From positions 1 to 64,000 of the forward strand of contig CAVVOI010000012.1 in the NCBI GenBank assembly GCA_963749825.1: a DNA stretch of 64,000 nucleotides, written 5' to 3'. Source of the stretch: UBA11865 sp963749825 (GTDB lineage: Bacteria; Chloroflexota; Anaerolineae; Promineifilales; Promineifilaceae). Shown here in pieces: positions 25,711 through 34,902 of the stretch. Positions within the stretch are counted from its first letter, which is position 1; every line of letters starts with the position of its first letter. Under the pieces are notes generated by a model. The model did not search any database, was not told the DNA's origin, and was given only the letters and a program-made list of their open reading frames with translations. The translations under genes and the position numbers were made by a program.

Positions 25711-27086
25711 GCGGGAAGTAAAGCGCGATCCAGGACATCCCGGATTGAGCGGCATTTGATTATTTCCAGTTCGCGGGGGACTTTGGCCGGCAACACCTTG
25801 GACGAGCCTGGAATAATGCAGCGCTTGAAACCCAATTTAGCCGCTTCATTCAGCCGCCTATCGATTTGGCTTACCGCTCGAACTTCGCCACTTAAGCCGA
25901 CCTCCCCCATCAACGCTAAATCAGCATAGACCGGCCGGTCCTTAGCGCTGCTGGCTATTGCGACGGCAACTGATAAATCTACTGCCGGCTCGTCGATTCG
26001 TAACCCTCCCACCACATTGGCATAGATATCTTTATCTTGCAACCTCAAATTCGATCGTTTACTCAAGACGGCTGACAACAATAAGAGTCGATTGTAGTCG
26101 ATACCATTTGCCGTGCGTCTAGGGTTTGAGAATGATGTGGTGATCACCAGCGCCTGGATCTCCACCAGTAGTGGACGCGTCCCCTCCATGGTGACAGCGA
26201 TAGCCGAACCCGGCGCATTTACCTGGCGTTCCGCTAAGAAAGCTTCGGAAGGATTATGCACTTCGACCATACCATGCTCGACCATTTCAAAAACGCCGAC
26301 CTCGCTCGTGGCCCCGAAACGATTCTTGACGCCTCTCAATAGCCTGTAGCGATGAAAGGGATCGCCCTCCAAGTACAAGACAGTATCGACGATGTGCTCA
26401 AGCACCCGAGGTCCCGCGATAGCCCCTTCTTTCGTCACATGACCAACCAGAAAAATCGATAGACCAGTATTTTTGGCAAATTCTTGAAACCGGCCGGCGC
26501 ACTCTCGAACCTGGCTCACACTTCCGGCCGAGGAATTCAAATCCTCCGTGTACACTGTTTGGATACTATCTACGATGATAACAACAGGTTGGACTTCCGC
26601 GATGTGTTCGAAAATCACGTTAAGATTCGTTTCAGTTACCAGATATAAATTATCAGCATGAATCTGCATGCGATCCGCTCGCATCTTGATTTGCCGTATA
26701 CTTTCCTCTCCCGAGATGTAAAGGCACTTTCCGTTGGAAGCAGCGATTAGGCCGGCGACCTGCAGCAGTAGAGTTGATTTACCAATTCCCGGATCGCCGC
26801 CGACCAACGTTAGTGAACCGGGGACGATACCACCCCCAAGGACCCTTGAGAATTCCGGTAATGGCAACGGTAGACGACTGATACCATCCGACTTGACATC
26901 GACGAGCCGTTCCGGCTTACTTCTATGTCCTGCAAAATGGCGTTTCACCCCGGAATCGCTCGATTCCGAGGAAACGAATTGTTCGACCATAGACCCGAAT
27001 TCGCCGCACTGAGGGCATTTTCCGACATAAGCAGCCGTGATACGACCACATCTCTGACAGACATACTGGGTATGGCTCTTGGCCAT
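25707..27086 (-). CDS. radA: DNA repair protein RadA (Sms)
   Basis: RadA is a RecA-like ATPase and branch-migration helicase used in recombinational repair. The N-terminal zinc finger is CQRCG...CPQCG (about residues 10-25). Walker A is GGDPGIGKST, the RadA-specific KNRFG motif is present, and the C-terminal Lon-like domain includes DPAVDLSVAVAIAS-type sequence (here DEPAVDLSVAV). The frame opens at TTG 27092, but AAGGAG six bases before the ATG at 27086 decides the start. The length of 459 residues is normal. It converges with the GH99-like gene and their stop codons overlap. Confidence 0.96.
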   Translation of the reverse strand: MAKSHTQYVCQRCGRITAAYVGKCPQCGEFGSMVEQFVSSESSDSGVKRHFAGHRSKPERLVDVKSDGISRLPLPLPEFSRVLGGGIVPGSLTLVGGDPGIGKSTLLLQVAGLIAASNGKCLYISGEESIRQIKMRADRMQIHADNLYLVTETNLNVIFEHIAEVQPVVIIVDSIQTVYTEDLNSSAGSVSQVRECAGRFQEFAKNTGLSIFLVGHVTKEGAIAGPRVLEHIVDTVLYLEGDPFHRYRLLRGVKNRFGATSEVGVFEMVEHGMVEVHNPSEAFLAERQVNAPGSAIAVTMEGTRPLLVEIQALVITTSFSNPRRTANGIDYNRLLLLSAVLSKRSNLRLQDKDIYANVVGGLRIDEPAVDLSVAVAIASSAKDRPVYADLALMGEVGLSGEVRAVSQIDRRLNEAAKLGFKRCIIPGSSKVLPAKVPRELEIIKCRSIRDVLDRALLPA

Positions 27087-27451
27087 CCTCAACTCCTTTT
27101 GCTACAAAGATAGTGCAAATTCATCTAACAAATGTATCACCATCGCCATTGATCGACGTCGCTCACCCTTCTCTAATGATTTTGCGGCGCTACCAGATCC
27201 TCTGTAGTAGAGAAACCAATGCGGAGTGATGTTAACGCAAACGAGAACAGTTGGCCTATTACAACGATAACCGTTAAAAGGAAGGGAAAATTCCTATCTA
27301 ACGCCTCATCAAGACGTGATCAGGAACATTTCCCCATTTCGGTCGGCTACAAAATAGGCATAATTGCTTATGGGTAAACTACTGTAACACACTTATTGTT
27401 CTTTCTGCTAGAATTCGCACTTACTATATTATGGTTTTTTTTTAGACGGTA
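27087..27451. other. Divergent gap between radA and the C25 module
   Basis: This 365-base stretch holds the radA upstream region and, on the plus strand, the extended -10 at 27406-27414. A 52-codon reading frame with ATG at 27219 and stop at 27375-27377 lies inside it, without a clear ribosome binding site. A run of nine T residues at 27435-27443 lies just before the first gene of the module. I see no RNA gene. Confidence 0.5.
27406..27414 (+). promoter_or_regulatory. Extended -10 element upstream of the C25 module
   Basis: TGC directly followed by TAGAAT (27409-27414) forms an extended -10. No good -35 is visible. The start would be near 27421, about 30 bases before the ATG at 27452. Confidence 0.35.
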
Positions 27452-27928
27452 ATGCCGAGATCAACGCTATTATTGCTGGGAATATTATGGCTCATCCTGG
27501 CCGTTGTCCTGATCATCACTCAGGTGGTCGTTTCCCCGGCGATCAAGCTGGAATGGCAAACAGAAACGGAGTTTGAGACTGCAGGCTTTAATATTCTTAA
27601 AAGTGAAAGTGAGACTGGTATTTATACCCAGATCAACGACAAACTAATCGCCAGCCAGGCTGATCCGGCCGCCGGCGCCTCTTACGCGTTCACCGATGAG
27701 GACGTCGTAGCGGGCAGAACTTATTACTACCGTTTAGAGGATGTTGAGTTTGACAATACCTCGGCCGCTCATGAAATTTTGACAGTTCAAGCGCCGTCAA
27801 GACCGGTGTGGATTATCCCGGTAGCCGCCTTGTGCGCGATTTTTGGTCTGGCCTTGCTCCTATTTGGATTCAAAAGCATTTCAGGTAAAAACAATGAATC
27901 TACAACAAATCCCGAACAAGTCGCCTGA
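27452..27928 (+). CDS. Small FN3-like membrane protein
   Basis: A 158-residue protein with an N-terminal membrane segment (about residues 5-27), an outside beta-sandwich-like domain (about 30-113) and a second membrane segment (about 118-140). The domain has the pattern LEW-T-TE-F-TAGFNI and a late TYYYRLEDVEF, which resembles fibronectin type III-like domains. The same pattern recurs in the protein at 31623, suggesting paralogous domains. Function is unknown. It is the first gene of the plus-strand run and its 3' end overlaps the PqqD-like gene by 35 bases. Confidence 0.6.
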   Translation: MPRSTLLLLGILWLILAVVLIITQVVVSPAIKLEWQTETEFETAGFNILKSESETGIYTQINDKLIASQADPAAGASYAFTDEDVVAGRTYYYRLEDVEFDNTSAAHEILTVQAPSRPVWIIPVAALCAIFGLALLLFGFKSISGKNNESTTNPEQVA

Positions 27929-28166
27929 ATTGATATGGCGGGAGATGGAAGATGGTACGGTTATCATATCTCCTGAAGGCGGACAAGTGCGCGTCCTTAA
28001 CGAGGTCGGAACTCTTGTATGGCAATTATTGGATGGCCAAAAAACCGTCGTTGATATTTCAAATCATGTTGCCCAAGAATTCGAGATATCAGCAACAGAT
28101 GCCGCCTCGGATGTCGAAAAATTTCTCCTAGAATTAGATGAAAGAGATATATTAATCTGGTCATAA
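27894..28166 (+). CDS. Stand-alone PqqD-like protein (RiPP recognition element fold)
   Basis: A 90-residue cytoplasmic protein of the PqqD family. It shows the usual order: a Trp-containing strand near residue 14 (LIWREME), GTVIISPEGG, the LNEVGTLVWQLLDG core at about 34-47, then KTVVDI and the helix with DAASDVEKFLLELDERDIL. PqqD proteins bind precursor peptides for modifying enzymes; stand-alone copies also occur without known peptide pathways. The ATG at 27894 has AGGT seven bases upstream and overlaps the preceding gene. No radical-SAM or other RiPP enzyme is in the window, so the ligand is unknown. It is 26 bases from the C25 peptidase gene. Confidence 0.8.
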   Translation: MNLQQIPNKSPELIWREMEDGTVIISPEGGQVRVLNEVGTLVWQLLDGQKTVVDISNHVAQEFEISATDAASDVEKFLLELDERDILIWS

Positions 28167-28192
28167 TGAGACTATTCTTCAAAGGATAATTC

Positions 28193-29467
28193 ATGCGTTT
28201 GAAATTATTAACCCTCAGCTCGATCTCAGCCATTTTGCTCTTGTTTTTGGTGATGACAAGTGTCTCGGGTTCCGTGCCGCCGGCCGAAACCTCCAAACAA
28301 GTCGCTGCTACCACAAACTATGGCATCAATGAACTTATATCAAATGAAACCGGTTTGTCATTCCGGCTCGATACTTCGGCTCCAACCTTCGATAGCGCTG
28401 GCAAATTAGCTGTCCAAGGCTTGACTGACCTGACCAGGATTCCGGACTTGCCCGAACTCCCCTACTATTCCACCCTGATCGTATTGCCCCCTGAGGCCGA
28501 GGCAAACATCAGCCTTGAGCTCGAAAACTCGGATATGTTACCGGGTGTTCAGGTGCAAAATGCACCCCAAGCGGAATTTGCCGGCGGCTACCGGCCGGAT
28601 GAAGATTTTACCCTTGCACCTTCAAATTTTGTCGAGGCGGCTGGCCCCATCAATGGCGCTCAGGCACTTAGAGGTGAATTCCCGGCTAAACAATTTGATC
28701 TCTCAGAGCCTTTTTATGTACGAGATCTTCGTCTGGCCCGCCTGACGCTCTATCCTGTCCGCTATGATTCTAAGGATGAAGCATTAAGCTATTCGAGCCA
28801 GGTCAAGGTAAATATCTCATTCGATGGCTCTAACTTCTCTGACCGGCGGCTTGCGCCCACCCATGAGGATCAACTCGTTCAGAGTCTGGCGGGTCAGATT
28901 CTCAATGGCGATCAAGTCCAGGCTTTCCGCAGTTTACCGCCAGGTCCACCGGCTCCCGGCACCTCTTTACCTGTGGGCACACCAACCTTTAAGATAGAAG
29001 TCAACCAGGATGGCATTTATGAGCTCACTTACGCCGATCTCGACGATGCCGGCATGGATGTCGACAACGTTGATCCCCAAACCTTCGAGATGAACTACCG
29101 CGGGGATCCGGTGGCCTATGAATTCGTCGGCGACGACGATAACTCATTTGAATCTAATGAAAAAATCAGGTTTTATGGCTGGGCCTTCGATGGTTCCCGT
29201 CATGACCGTCTTTTCATCACCAACAACGTCTACTGGCTGTGGGCCGGTGGCAGTCCAAGCGTCATAGCCGAAACAGACTCGGTTGCCGGTGGAACGCCGG
29301 TTAATGAATTCATTTCTAGCGTTACTCGCGAAGAAGAAAATCACTACATCAGTATCTACACCAACTGGAAAGATACCTATCCTAACGAAGCTGATTCCTG
29401 GTACTGGGATAAATTGTCTCCGATATCACGATGGCCACAATATAGAACGTTATACAATGACTCTTGA
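28193..29467 (+). CDS. C25 peptidase, N-terminal fragment (frame 1 of a broken gene)
   Basis: This is the first of three pieces of one protein of about 1140 residues (28193-31626). It has a signal sequence (about residues 5-27) and a pro-domain/Ig-like region with TFKIEVNQDGIYELTYADL, typical of the segment before the catalytic part in C25 (gingipain-type) peptidases. Real coding probably ends near 29435, after DSWYWDKLSPISRW. Beyond that, the frame runs out of register into a stop at 29465. The native protein then continues one base further along. The gene follows the PqqD-like gene by 26 bases. Confidence 0.8.
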   Translation: MRLKLLTLSSISAILLLFLVMTSVSGSVPPAETSKQVAATTNYGINELISNETGLSFRLDTSAPTFDSAGKLAVQGLTDLTRIPDLPELPYYSTLIVLPPEAEANISLELENSDMLPGVQVQNAPQAEFAGGYRPDEDFTLAPSNFVEAAGPINGAQALRGEFPAKQFDLSEPFYVRDLRLARLTLYPVRYDSKDEALSYSSQVKVNISFDGSNFSDRRLAPTHEDQLVQSLAGQILNGDQVQAFRSLPPGPPAPGTSLPVGTPTFKIEVNQDGIYELTYADLDDAGMDVDNVDPQTFEMNYRGDPVAYEFVGDDDNSFESNEKIRFYGWAFDGSRHDRLFITNNVYWLWAGGSPSVIAETDSVAGGTPVNEFISSVTREEENHYISIYTNWKDTYPNEADSWYWDKLSPISRWPQYRTLYNDS

Positions 29468-30506
29468 AAACCCGGCCGATTCGGGACCAGATGCCCAGTT
29501 CACGGCCGAGTTTTCAACAAGAGACGCCTCAACGACGAATTCTGTCGGTTTTACAACTGTCATCACCATGAATGACCACATCGAGGGAAGCAATGGTTTT
29601 TGGTGGTATGAGAACAATGCCAATATCACTGGCACAGTACCCATCAATACATTGATCGACGGGGTTAATGAATTCGATGTCAGTTATATGAGTACTCAAT
29701 GGAGTGGTGCTGATGCAAAATGTCTTCCTTGTACCGCCTTGAACCGGATAACGGTCGAGTACCTTCGCAAGTTAATCGCCAGCGACGATCAATTGAACTT
29801 CAGCGCTGACAGCAGCGGGCTAAAAGAATTTCAGATTCAAAACTTCAGTCATAGTCAGCCAATCATCTGGGATATCAGCGATCCGGGTTACTCCCATTTC
29901 GATCAACCAGTCGACCATCGACGTAAGCTGGAGCGGGACCTTACGCCTTCTCGTTTGGCTCCAACAAACCGGCCGGTTCCAAGTTCATCGCCACCACCGA
30001 ACAAAACATGTTGTCGCCCCTGGCCATCAGCGAAATATATACCACCCGATTTGATCCCGCCATCGGGTGGCGCCGATTGGGTGGCTATATCGAACCCGAA
30101 CTTTTTATCCCAGGTGCAGGTTCTGGCCGATCACCGCGCCAAGCCACTCTACGGCGGGCTGACCACTCATGTGATCTCGGTCGTTGATGTGATCAACCAG
30201 TATGGTTATGGTTTACCGATCCCGGGCGCCATCCAAGATTACCTCAAGTACGCCGTCGAGAATTGGAGTACAGCGCCAACTTTCGCTCTGGTGGTCGGTG
30301 ATTCAACCCAGGACCCGCGCCATCTCAACCCTGACTGGACCGATGAGCAATACATGTTATCCGACCTGGTCCATATCGATCCCTGGCAGGGTGAAATCCC
30401 CTCCGATTTGGTCTTCAGCCTCTTAAGTGGCAGACGATCTGGCGCCAGACATCGCTCTCGGCCGGATCGCCGCCCAGACATCCGATCATGTAACCACAGC
30501 TGTTAG
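29436..30506 (+). pseudogene. C25 peptidase, middle fragment with several +1 shifts
   Basis: This middle part is read in the frame that opens near 29436 (YTMTLENPADSG). It contains WDISDP and later GGADWVAIS and ALVVGDSTQDP, the alpha/beta core before the catalytic residues. Between about 29886 and 30046 the protein-like reading leaves this frame: PISINQSTIDVSWSG is in the next frame and YAFSFGSNKPAGSKF in the third, before returning. The shifts fall at GGG 29885-29887, GGG 29935-29937 and CCC 30045-30047, each explained by one extra base. A further extra A near 30432 moves into the last fragment. It is either decayed or a consensus error. Confidence 0.7.
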
Positions 30507-31626
30507 CAAGATTATCCGTTACGATCAGAACCAATTTCAGTCTTTCGGTTGGATGGAAAAGATCGTCTTTGTAAGTGATTCATCGGGTAGCGCAGGAAAC
30601 TTCTGCCTGCAAAATGAGTGGCACAGCGAAAAGCTGCCTGATAGCTTTGACCCGTTACTGATACCAGATCCTGCAGAATATGATTATTTGAAATGTAATC
30701 CACTTGAAGGTGAATATCCTGATAAAACTGAGGTTCACGATGAGCTAATCCAGCAGATGAACGCTGGCGCCTCAATCCTCACATATCGCGGGCATGGCGC
30801 AACCGGTAGCTGGGGTGGGACGATACTGACCACCAGTGACGTTGATAAGTTCACCAATACGCAACGGCCCTTCGTGGTCATCACCGGTGACTGCCTGGAC
30901 GGTAAATACAACAACCCGGAGATACAGGGTTTAGGTGAGACTTTGCTGCGAGCCAAAAATGCCCAAGGAAACGGCGTAGGCGCGGCCGGTCATTTTGGTT
31001 CTACAGGCCTGGGTCTCTCCAGCGAACATTCAGCCATCATCGGAGCCTTCTATGATGAGCTGTTTAATCAAGGCATCACCACCATCGGTGAAGCGACGAC
31101 CTATGCCAAGATATACTACGGTTCCCTACCAGGTGCCTATGATTCGCTGATGTACAGTTACCTCGTACAAGGCGATCCGGCTATGCATCTCTTCAGACCT
31201 AACTTGAGGCTGACCCACTCAGCCAGCGCAGCGGTTGGCGCGCCAGGGGAAGAAGTGCATTACCAGCTCGATATCTCCAACTTTGGCGTTTATCCCAGCC
31301 ATTCTTCAGTAGAACATCTGTTGCCGGATGGTTTCCATTTCATAACCGCTACTTCGTCGATCGAACTAGCTATAACGGATGATGGCAACCCCCTGCAATT
31401 CGACATACAATTTGGAGAAGGTCTAAAAAATAAAGGTATACCGCGGAATGAAACGGCGACGGTAATGATCACGGCCTATATCACACCAACCATATCTTTG
31501 GGTTCAAAGAGCGCTGATGCGGTTGTCAAAGGAACGGGATTTGATTACGCGCCAGGGAACGAACAGGCACAGGCTGAGGTGATGGTCTTAAACCGGGCAG
31601 CCTGGGTGCCAATCATACTTAAATGA
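30427..31626 (+). CDS. C25 peptidase, catalytic C-terminal fragment
   Basis: This piece has the C25 catalytic dyad: His in LTYRGHGATGSW and Cys in VVITGDCLDGKYN. It begins DDLAPDIALGRI, a conserved strand of the family. After the catalytic domain comes an Ig-like domain (about residues 270-399 of this frame) ending WVPIILK, without a clear membrane anchor or sortase signal. C25 enzymes are cysteine endopeptidases, most with Arg or Lys specificity, though specificity here cannot be told. The stop overlaps the next ATG as ATGA, so translation of the two is coupled, which argues that this end is intact and expressed. Confidence 0.82.
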   Translation: MADDLAPDIALGRIAAQTSDHVTTAVSKIIRYDQNQFQSFGWMEKIVFVSDSSGSAGNFCLQNEWHSEKLPDSFDPLLIPDPAEYDYLKCNPLEGEYPDKTEVHDELIQQMNAGASILTYRGHGATGSWGGTILTTSDVDKFTNTQRPFVVITGDCLDGKYNNPEIQGLGETLLRAKNAQGNGVGAAGHFGSTGLGLSSEHSAIIGAFYDELFNQGITTIGEATTYAKIYYGSLPGAYDSLMYSYLVQGDPAMHLFRPNLRLTHSASAAVGAPGEEVHYQLDISNFGVYPSHSSVEHLLPDGFHFITATSSIELAITDDGNPLQFDIQFGEGLKNKGIPRNETATVMITAYITPTISLGSKSADAVVKGTGFDYAPGNEQAQAEVMVLNRAAWVPIILK

Positions 31627-32720
31627 GACTAAAAGAAACCAAAGTTTTGAAAAAGTATTACGGCAACGGTTGGTTGATGGCCTTATTGTTGGCCATCTTG
31701 CTGGCCGGATTGTTTGTCTCCAACGTCAGCAGTGAGAATCCTACGGCAGTTTCACTGATCTACTTTAGAGGTCATGGACAGGACGGCGCGGTGGTTCTCG
31801 AATGGGCCACTGCGACTGAGCTTGATACAGTGGGCTTTGAAATAGAACGCGCTACCCTTCCCGGCGGACCGTACCAAAGATTAAGCGATATCGGTTTTGT
31901 GCCTTCATTAGCCAGTGACGCTTTCTCCGGCGCCGAATACGAAGTTCTAGACGAACATGGCATCATTAACGGCCAATCCTATTACTACATATTGGTCGAA
32001 ATTGAACTGGATGGCACTGAAAACAAAACCCAACCGGTAGTTATTACCGCCGGTCAGGCCCAAGCGCCACCTACGGCTACGGCTAGGGTCGCCCGGTCAA
32101 CGTCAACTTCTGTTGCTTCTACTCCAGGTAACACATCGCTGCAGACGCCTACTAGAACGCTGACACCGCAGGCTACAAGCCAGACATCATCGACAGTAGG
32201 GCGAACTACAGGCTCAACTTCCGGTTCTACGGCGACTGCCACGATTATTTCCAGGACAACAGGTCAGAACTCTGATTCAAGTATCGGCGTTGCCAGCGCC
32301 AATTCAGAAGCCTCGGGTTCAGGAAATACACAAGTAGGGAACCTGGCTCGGGCACAGCCCACCGGCGAAGGATATCCGGCCCCACGGGTTACGCCAATCT
32401 TATCCGGCAGCGACTTACCTTATCCTAGTGGTGCCCCAGATAGCATTGAACAGCCATTCGAGGTGAACCCCAGCGCCTACCCCGGATCAACGTCTGAAAA
32501 CATCCCGCCTCCAAGCGCCCCGTTTTTTGGCACTGCCCCAGCGATTGGTAGCGATTTTACCCCCTCAGCAGATGGCGATTCAGAATCGGCTGCCAGTGTG
32601 GCAACTGATCCGGTGGCCAGTACCATCGTCTTATGGATTGGCTTTATCATGGCCATGCTCATATTCGTCCTAGGTATCATCGGAGCCATCTATTGGTATT
32701 CGCGCCAGCGTACCGGCTGA
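31623..32720 (+). CDS. FN3-like, Ser/Thr-rich membrane-anchored surface protein
   Basis: A 365-residue protein with an N-terminal hydrophobic signal (about residues 17-36). An FN3-like domain (about 42-142) carries LEWATATELDTVGFEIER and QSYYYILVEIEL, the same pattern as the protein at 27452. A long Ser/Thr/Pro/Gly linker (about 145-325) and a C-terminal membrane segment (about 335-358) ending in Arg follow. The linker is a plausible target for O-glycosylation by the DUF2723 protein encoded nearby. No enzyme activity is suggested. The ATG overlaps the C25 stop. Confidence 0.65.
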   Translation: MRLKETKVLKKYYGNGWLMALLLAILLAGLFVSNVSSENPTAVSLIYFRGHGQDGAVVLEWATATELDTVGFEIERATLPGGPYQRLSDIGFVPSLASDAFSGAEYEVLDEHGIINGQSYYYILVEIELDGTENKTQPVVITAGQAQAPPTATARVARSTSTSVASTPGNTSLQTPTRTLTPQATSQTSSTVGRTTGSTSGSTATATIISRTTGQNSDSSIGVASANSEASGSGNTQVGNLARAQPTGEGYPAPRVTPILSGSDLPYPSGAPDSIEQPFEVNPSAYPGSTSENIPPPSAPFFGTAPAIGSDFTPSADGDSESAASVATDPVASTIVLWIGFIMAMLIFVLGIIGAIYWYSRQRTG

Positions 32721-32731
32721 GTATATTCTAA

Positions 32732-34882
32732 ATGGCTACGCGAAATAGCCGAACCATAATTGCCATTATTATTGTCCTACTCCTTGTCGGGCTCGTTACA
32801 CTCTTCCTCTTTTTATTCTTGAACTCCAGGGGTCGCGTTACTGATTCCAGGACGCCCAATAAAGCGGCTAAGATATCCATCAGCCAGGATGGTCTTTATC
32901 GCATAAGGCTGGAAGACCTACAGAGGCAAGGATTTCCGTCCGAAGCGCTGGATTATTTGACGGTGAATTTGACCTTGAACGGCGAACCGGTGCCATATCA
33001 TATTGATGGGGATTCCATATTGTTTTATGGTCGGGCATCTGTCAGTCGCTATACGAAATATAGTGCCTATGTTTTACACTTTGAGCAAGCTGGGCAAAAT
33101 ATGGACAGACTCCTGGTAACCGGTGAAGAGAACGCTGCCATTCGCCAGATCCCCCAACGCCTTCATCTGGAGGAGAACCTCGTATATGACGGGCGAAGCG
33201 CTGCCAATTATGATGGGGATCTGCAGCTTCTCGATCCCTGGTATTGGCTGACGATCCAGGCCCAACGGAGCGAATCGATCGAGACGGAGATAACTGAAAT
33301 ATCTGAAGGCCCTACTGTATTGCGTTTAAGGTTATTGGGCGTTACCCAGAATCCAGATATCGAGGACGATCACGACCTGGATATCTATGTCAATGAACAA
33401 CTAGCAGGAACGATTACCTGGGACGGTGAAATCCATTTCATCAGTGAAATACTCTTGGATGAAGGACTCCTAAAAAAGGGTAGGAATACGATCCGCTTCG
33501 ATAATAGCCAGGCAGGCGCCACGGCCATCGATGTCATGCGCTTGGATTGGCTCGAACTTGATTATTCGCGCCCGCCTCGGGCAGATGAAGAAAGCCTGTT
33601 TTTTGCGGGAATCGAAGGACAACTCATCATCTCTGGATACGATGAAAAACCGGCCATCTTCGATATATCTGACCCGGCCGAACCCACCCTGATAACTGGC
33701 TGGCCATTTGATGACGGAACCGTAGAACTCGGCGTTCCACCGGATCTAACAGGCCTCATCGTTGGCCCCGATCAATATCTTGAACCCGACAAAATCGAAC
33801 CACTTAGAGTCGGCGATCTGTTTACTACAGATAATCGAGCAGACATGCTCATCATTACAACCAGTGAATTAGCCCCTGCTCTGGAACCCTTGGTTGAGGC
33901 CAGAAAAGCCCAAGGTGTTACCGCCATGGTGGTCCCGATCGAAGAAATCTACGACGAGTTTGGTTTTGGCCAGGCCGGACCCCAATCGATTAATCAGTTC
34001 ATTGCCTATGCATATGGCCAATGGCAAGAACCGGTTCCTCGTTACCTCTTTCTGGTCGGCGACGCTACATATGATTTCCGTGATTACCTGGGCGAAGAAC
34101 CTCAGAATGTGGTACCGGCTCCCATGGTACGCGTAAGCTATAGTGGTGAGACCATTAGCGATGCCCGGCTTGCCGATATCGACGGTGATGGCAAACCTGA
34201 TTTGGCTGTCGGCCGCTGGCCAGTGGATAATATTCAGGATGTCGAAGATTTGGTGGCCAGGACATTGGCCTATGAAACAGCAACGCAAGCTTCAAAACAA
34301 GCGATTTTCGCCGCTGACGGCAGCAGCAACGAATTTAGTTATTTAACCGAGGAGTTATTGGCCGATAGCCAGATGGATTCCAATAGTGTGCAGCTACTCG
34401 TTGGCGCAGAGGCTGAAGAATTTGCCGAGGCCTGGAATGAAGGCGCCTGGCTGGTCACTTACACCGGGCATGGCAGCCTGGATCGTTGGGGAAAAGATAA
34501 TCTGCTGGATGGCCAATCAGCGCTGGATCTCAAATCCAAAGGGCCGCCGCCAATTGTTGTTCAACTAACCTGTCTCACAGGCTTCTTCGCCCACCCTACT
34601 GAAACTTCATTATCCGAAGCTATGCTGATCGAGGATGGAGGTCCGGTCCTGGTGGTAGCAGCAACCAGCTTAACACTCTCCACTAGCCAGCAACCTTTTG
34701 CCACATCGCTATTACTAAATCTACAAGATCCGGCGGTCAGCCGGATGGGAGATGCTGTTCATCAGGCCAAATTACAGTTGGCGATCGATACTGATAGTGA
34801 TTTGCAGGAAATCAGCGACACTTTTGGCCTGCTAGGCGACCCCAGCGCGATGATTGTGAGACCTGAAAAGTCAGGCTCGTAA
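32732..34882 (+). CDS. Membrane-anchored C25 family cysteine peptidase
   Basis: A 716-residue, intact C25-type peptidase. One N-terminal membrane segment (about residues 8-30) anchors it with the body outside. A region with ISQDGLYRIRLEDL (about 48-61) leads into the DISDPAEP strand and then the alpha/beta core (YLFLVGDATYDFRDYLG, PDLAVGRWPVD). The catalytic His is in VTYTGHGSLDRWG and the Cys in QLTCLTGFFA. It differs from the first C25 protein in lacking a long Ig-like C-terminus. It starts 11 bases after the preceding gene and precedes the DUF2723 gene by 20. The two C25 proteins may process surface proteins, perhaps each other; this is inference. Confidence 0.85.
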   Translation: MATRNSRTIIAIIIVLLLVGLVTLFLFLFLNSRGRVTDSRTPNKAAKISISQDGLYRIRLEDLQRQGFPSEALDYLTVNLTLNGEPVPYHIDGDSILFYGRASVSRYTKYSAYVLHFEQAGQNMDRLLVTGEENAAIRQIPQRLHLEENLVYDGRSAANYDGDLQLLDPWYWLTIQAQRSESIETEITEISEGPTVLRLRLLGVTQNPDIEDDHDLDIYVNEQLAGTITWDGEIHFISEILLDEGLLKKGRNTIRFDNSQAGATAIDVMRLDWLELDYSRPPRADEESLFFAGIEGQLIISGYDEKPAIFDISDPAEPTLITGWPFDDGTVELGVPPDLTGLIVGPDQYLEPDKIEPLRVGDLFTTDNRADMLIITTSELAPALEPLVEARKAQGVTAMVVPIEEIYDEFGFGQAGPQSINQFIAYAYGQWQEPVPRYLFLVGDATYDFRDYLGEEPQNVVPAPMVRVSYSGETISDARLADIDGDGKPDLAVGRWPVDNIQDVEDLVARTLAYETATQASKQAIFAADGSSNEFSYLTEELLADSQMDSNSVQLLVGAEAEEFAEAWNEGAWLVTYTGHGSLDRWGKDNLLDGQSALDLKSKGPPPIVVQLTCLTGFFAHPTETSLSEAMLIEDGGPVLVVAATSLTLSTSQQPFATSLLLNLQDPAVSRMGDAVHQAKLQLAIDTDSDLQEISDTFGLLGDPSAMIVRPEKSGS

Positions 34883-34902
34883 TTGGGCCAGGAGCTCTGG
34901 TT

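Noticed and set aside
30427..30906. Selenocysteine or programmed frameshift as the cause of the broken C25 gene
   Set aside because: No in-frame TGA fits, there are five separate shifts at ordinary short runs, and no slippery heptamer with a pseudoknot is apparent.
33869..34288. 139-codon minus-strand frame inside the second C25 gene
   Set aside because: Lies within an intact coding sequence and lacks a ribosome binding site.
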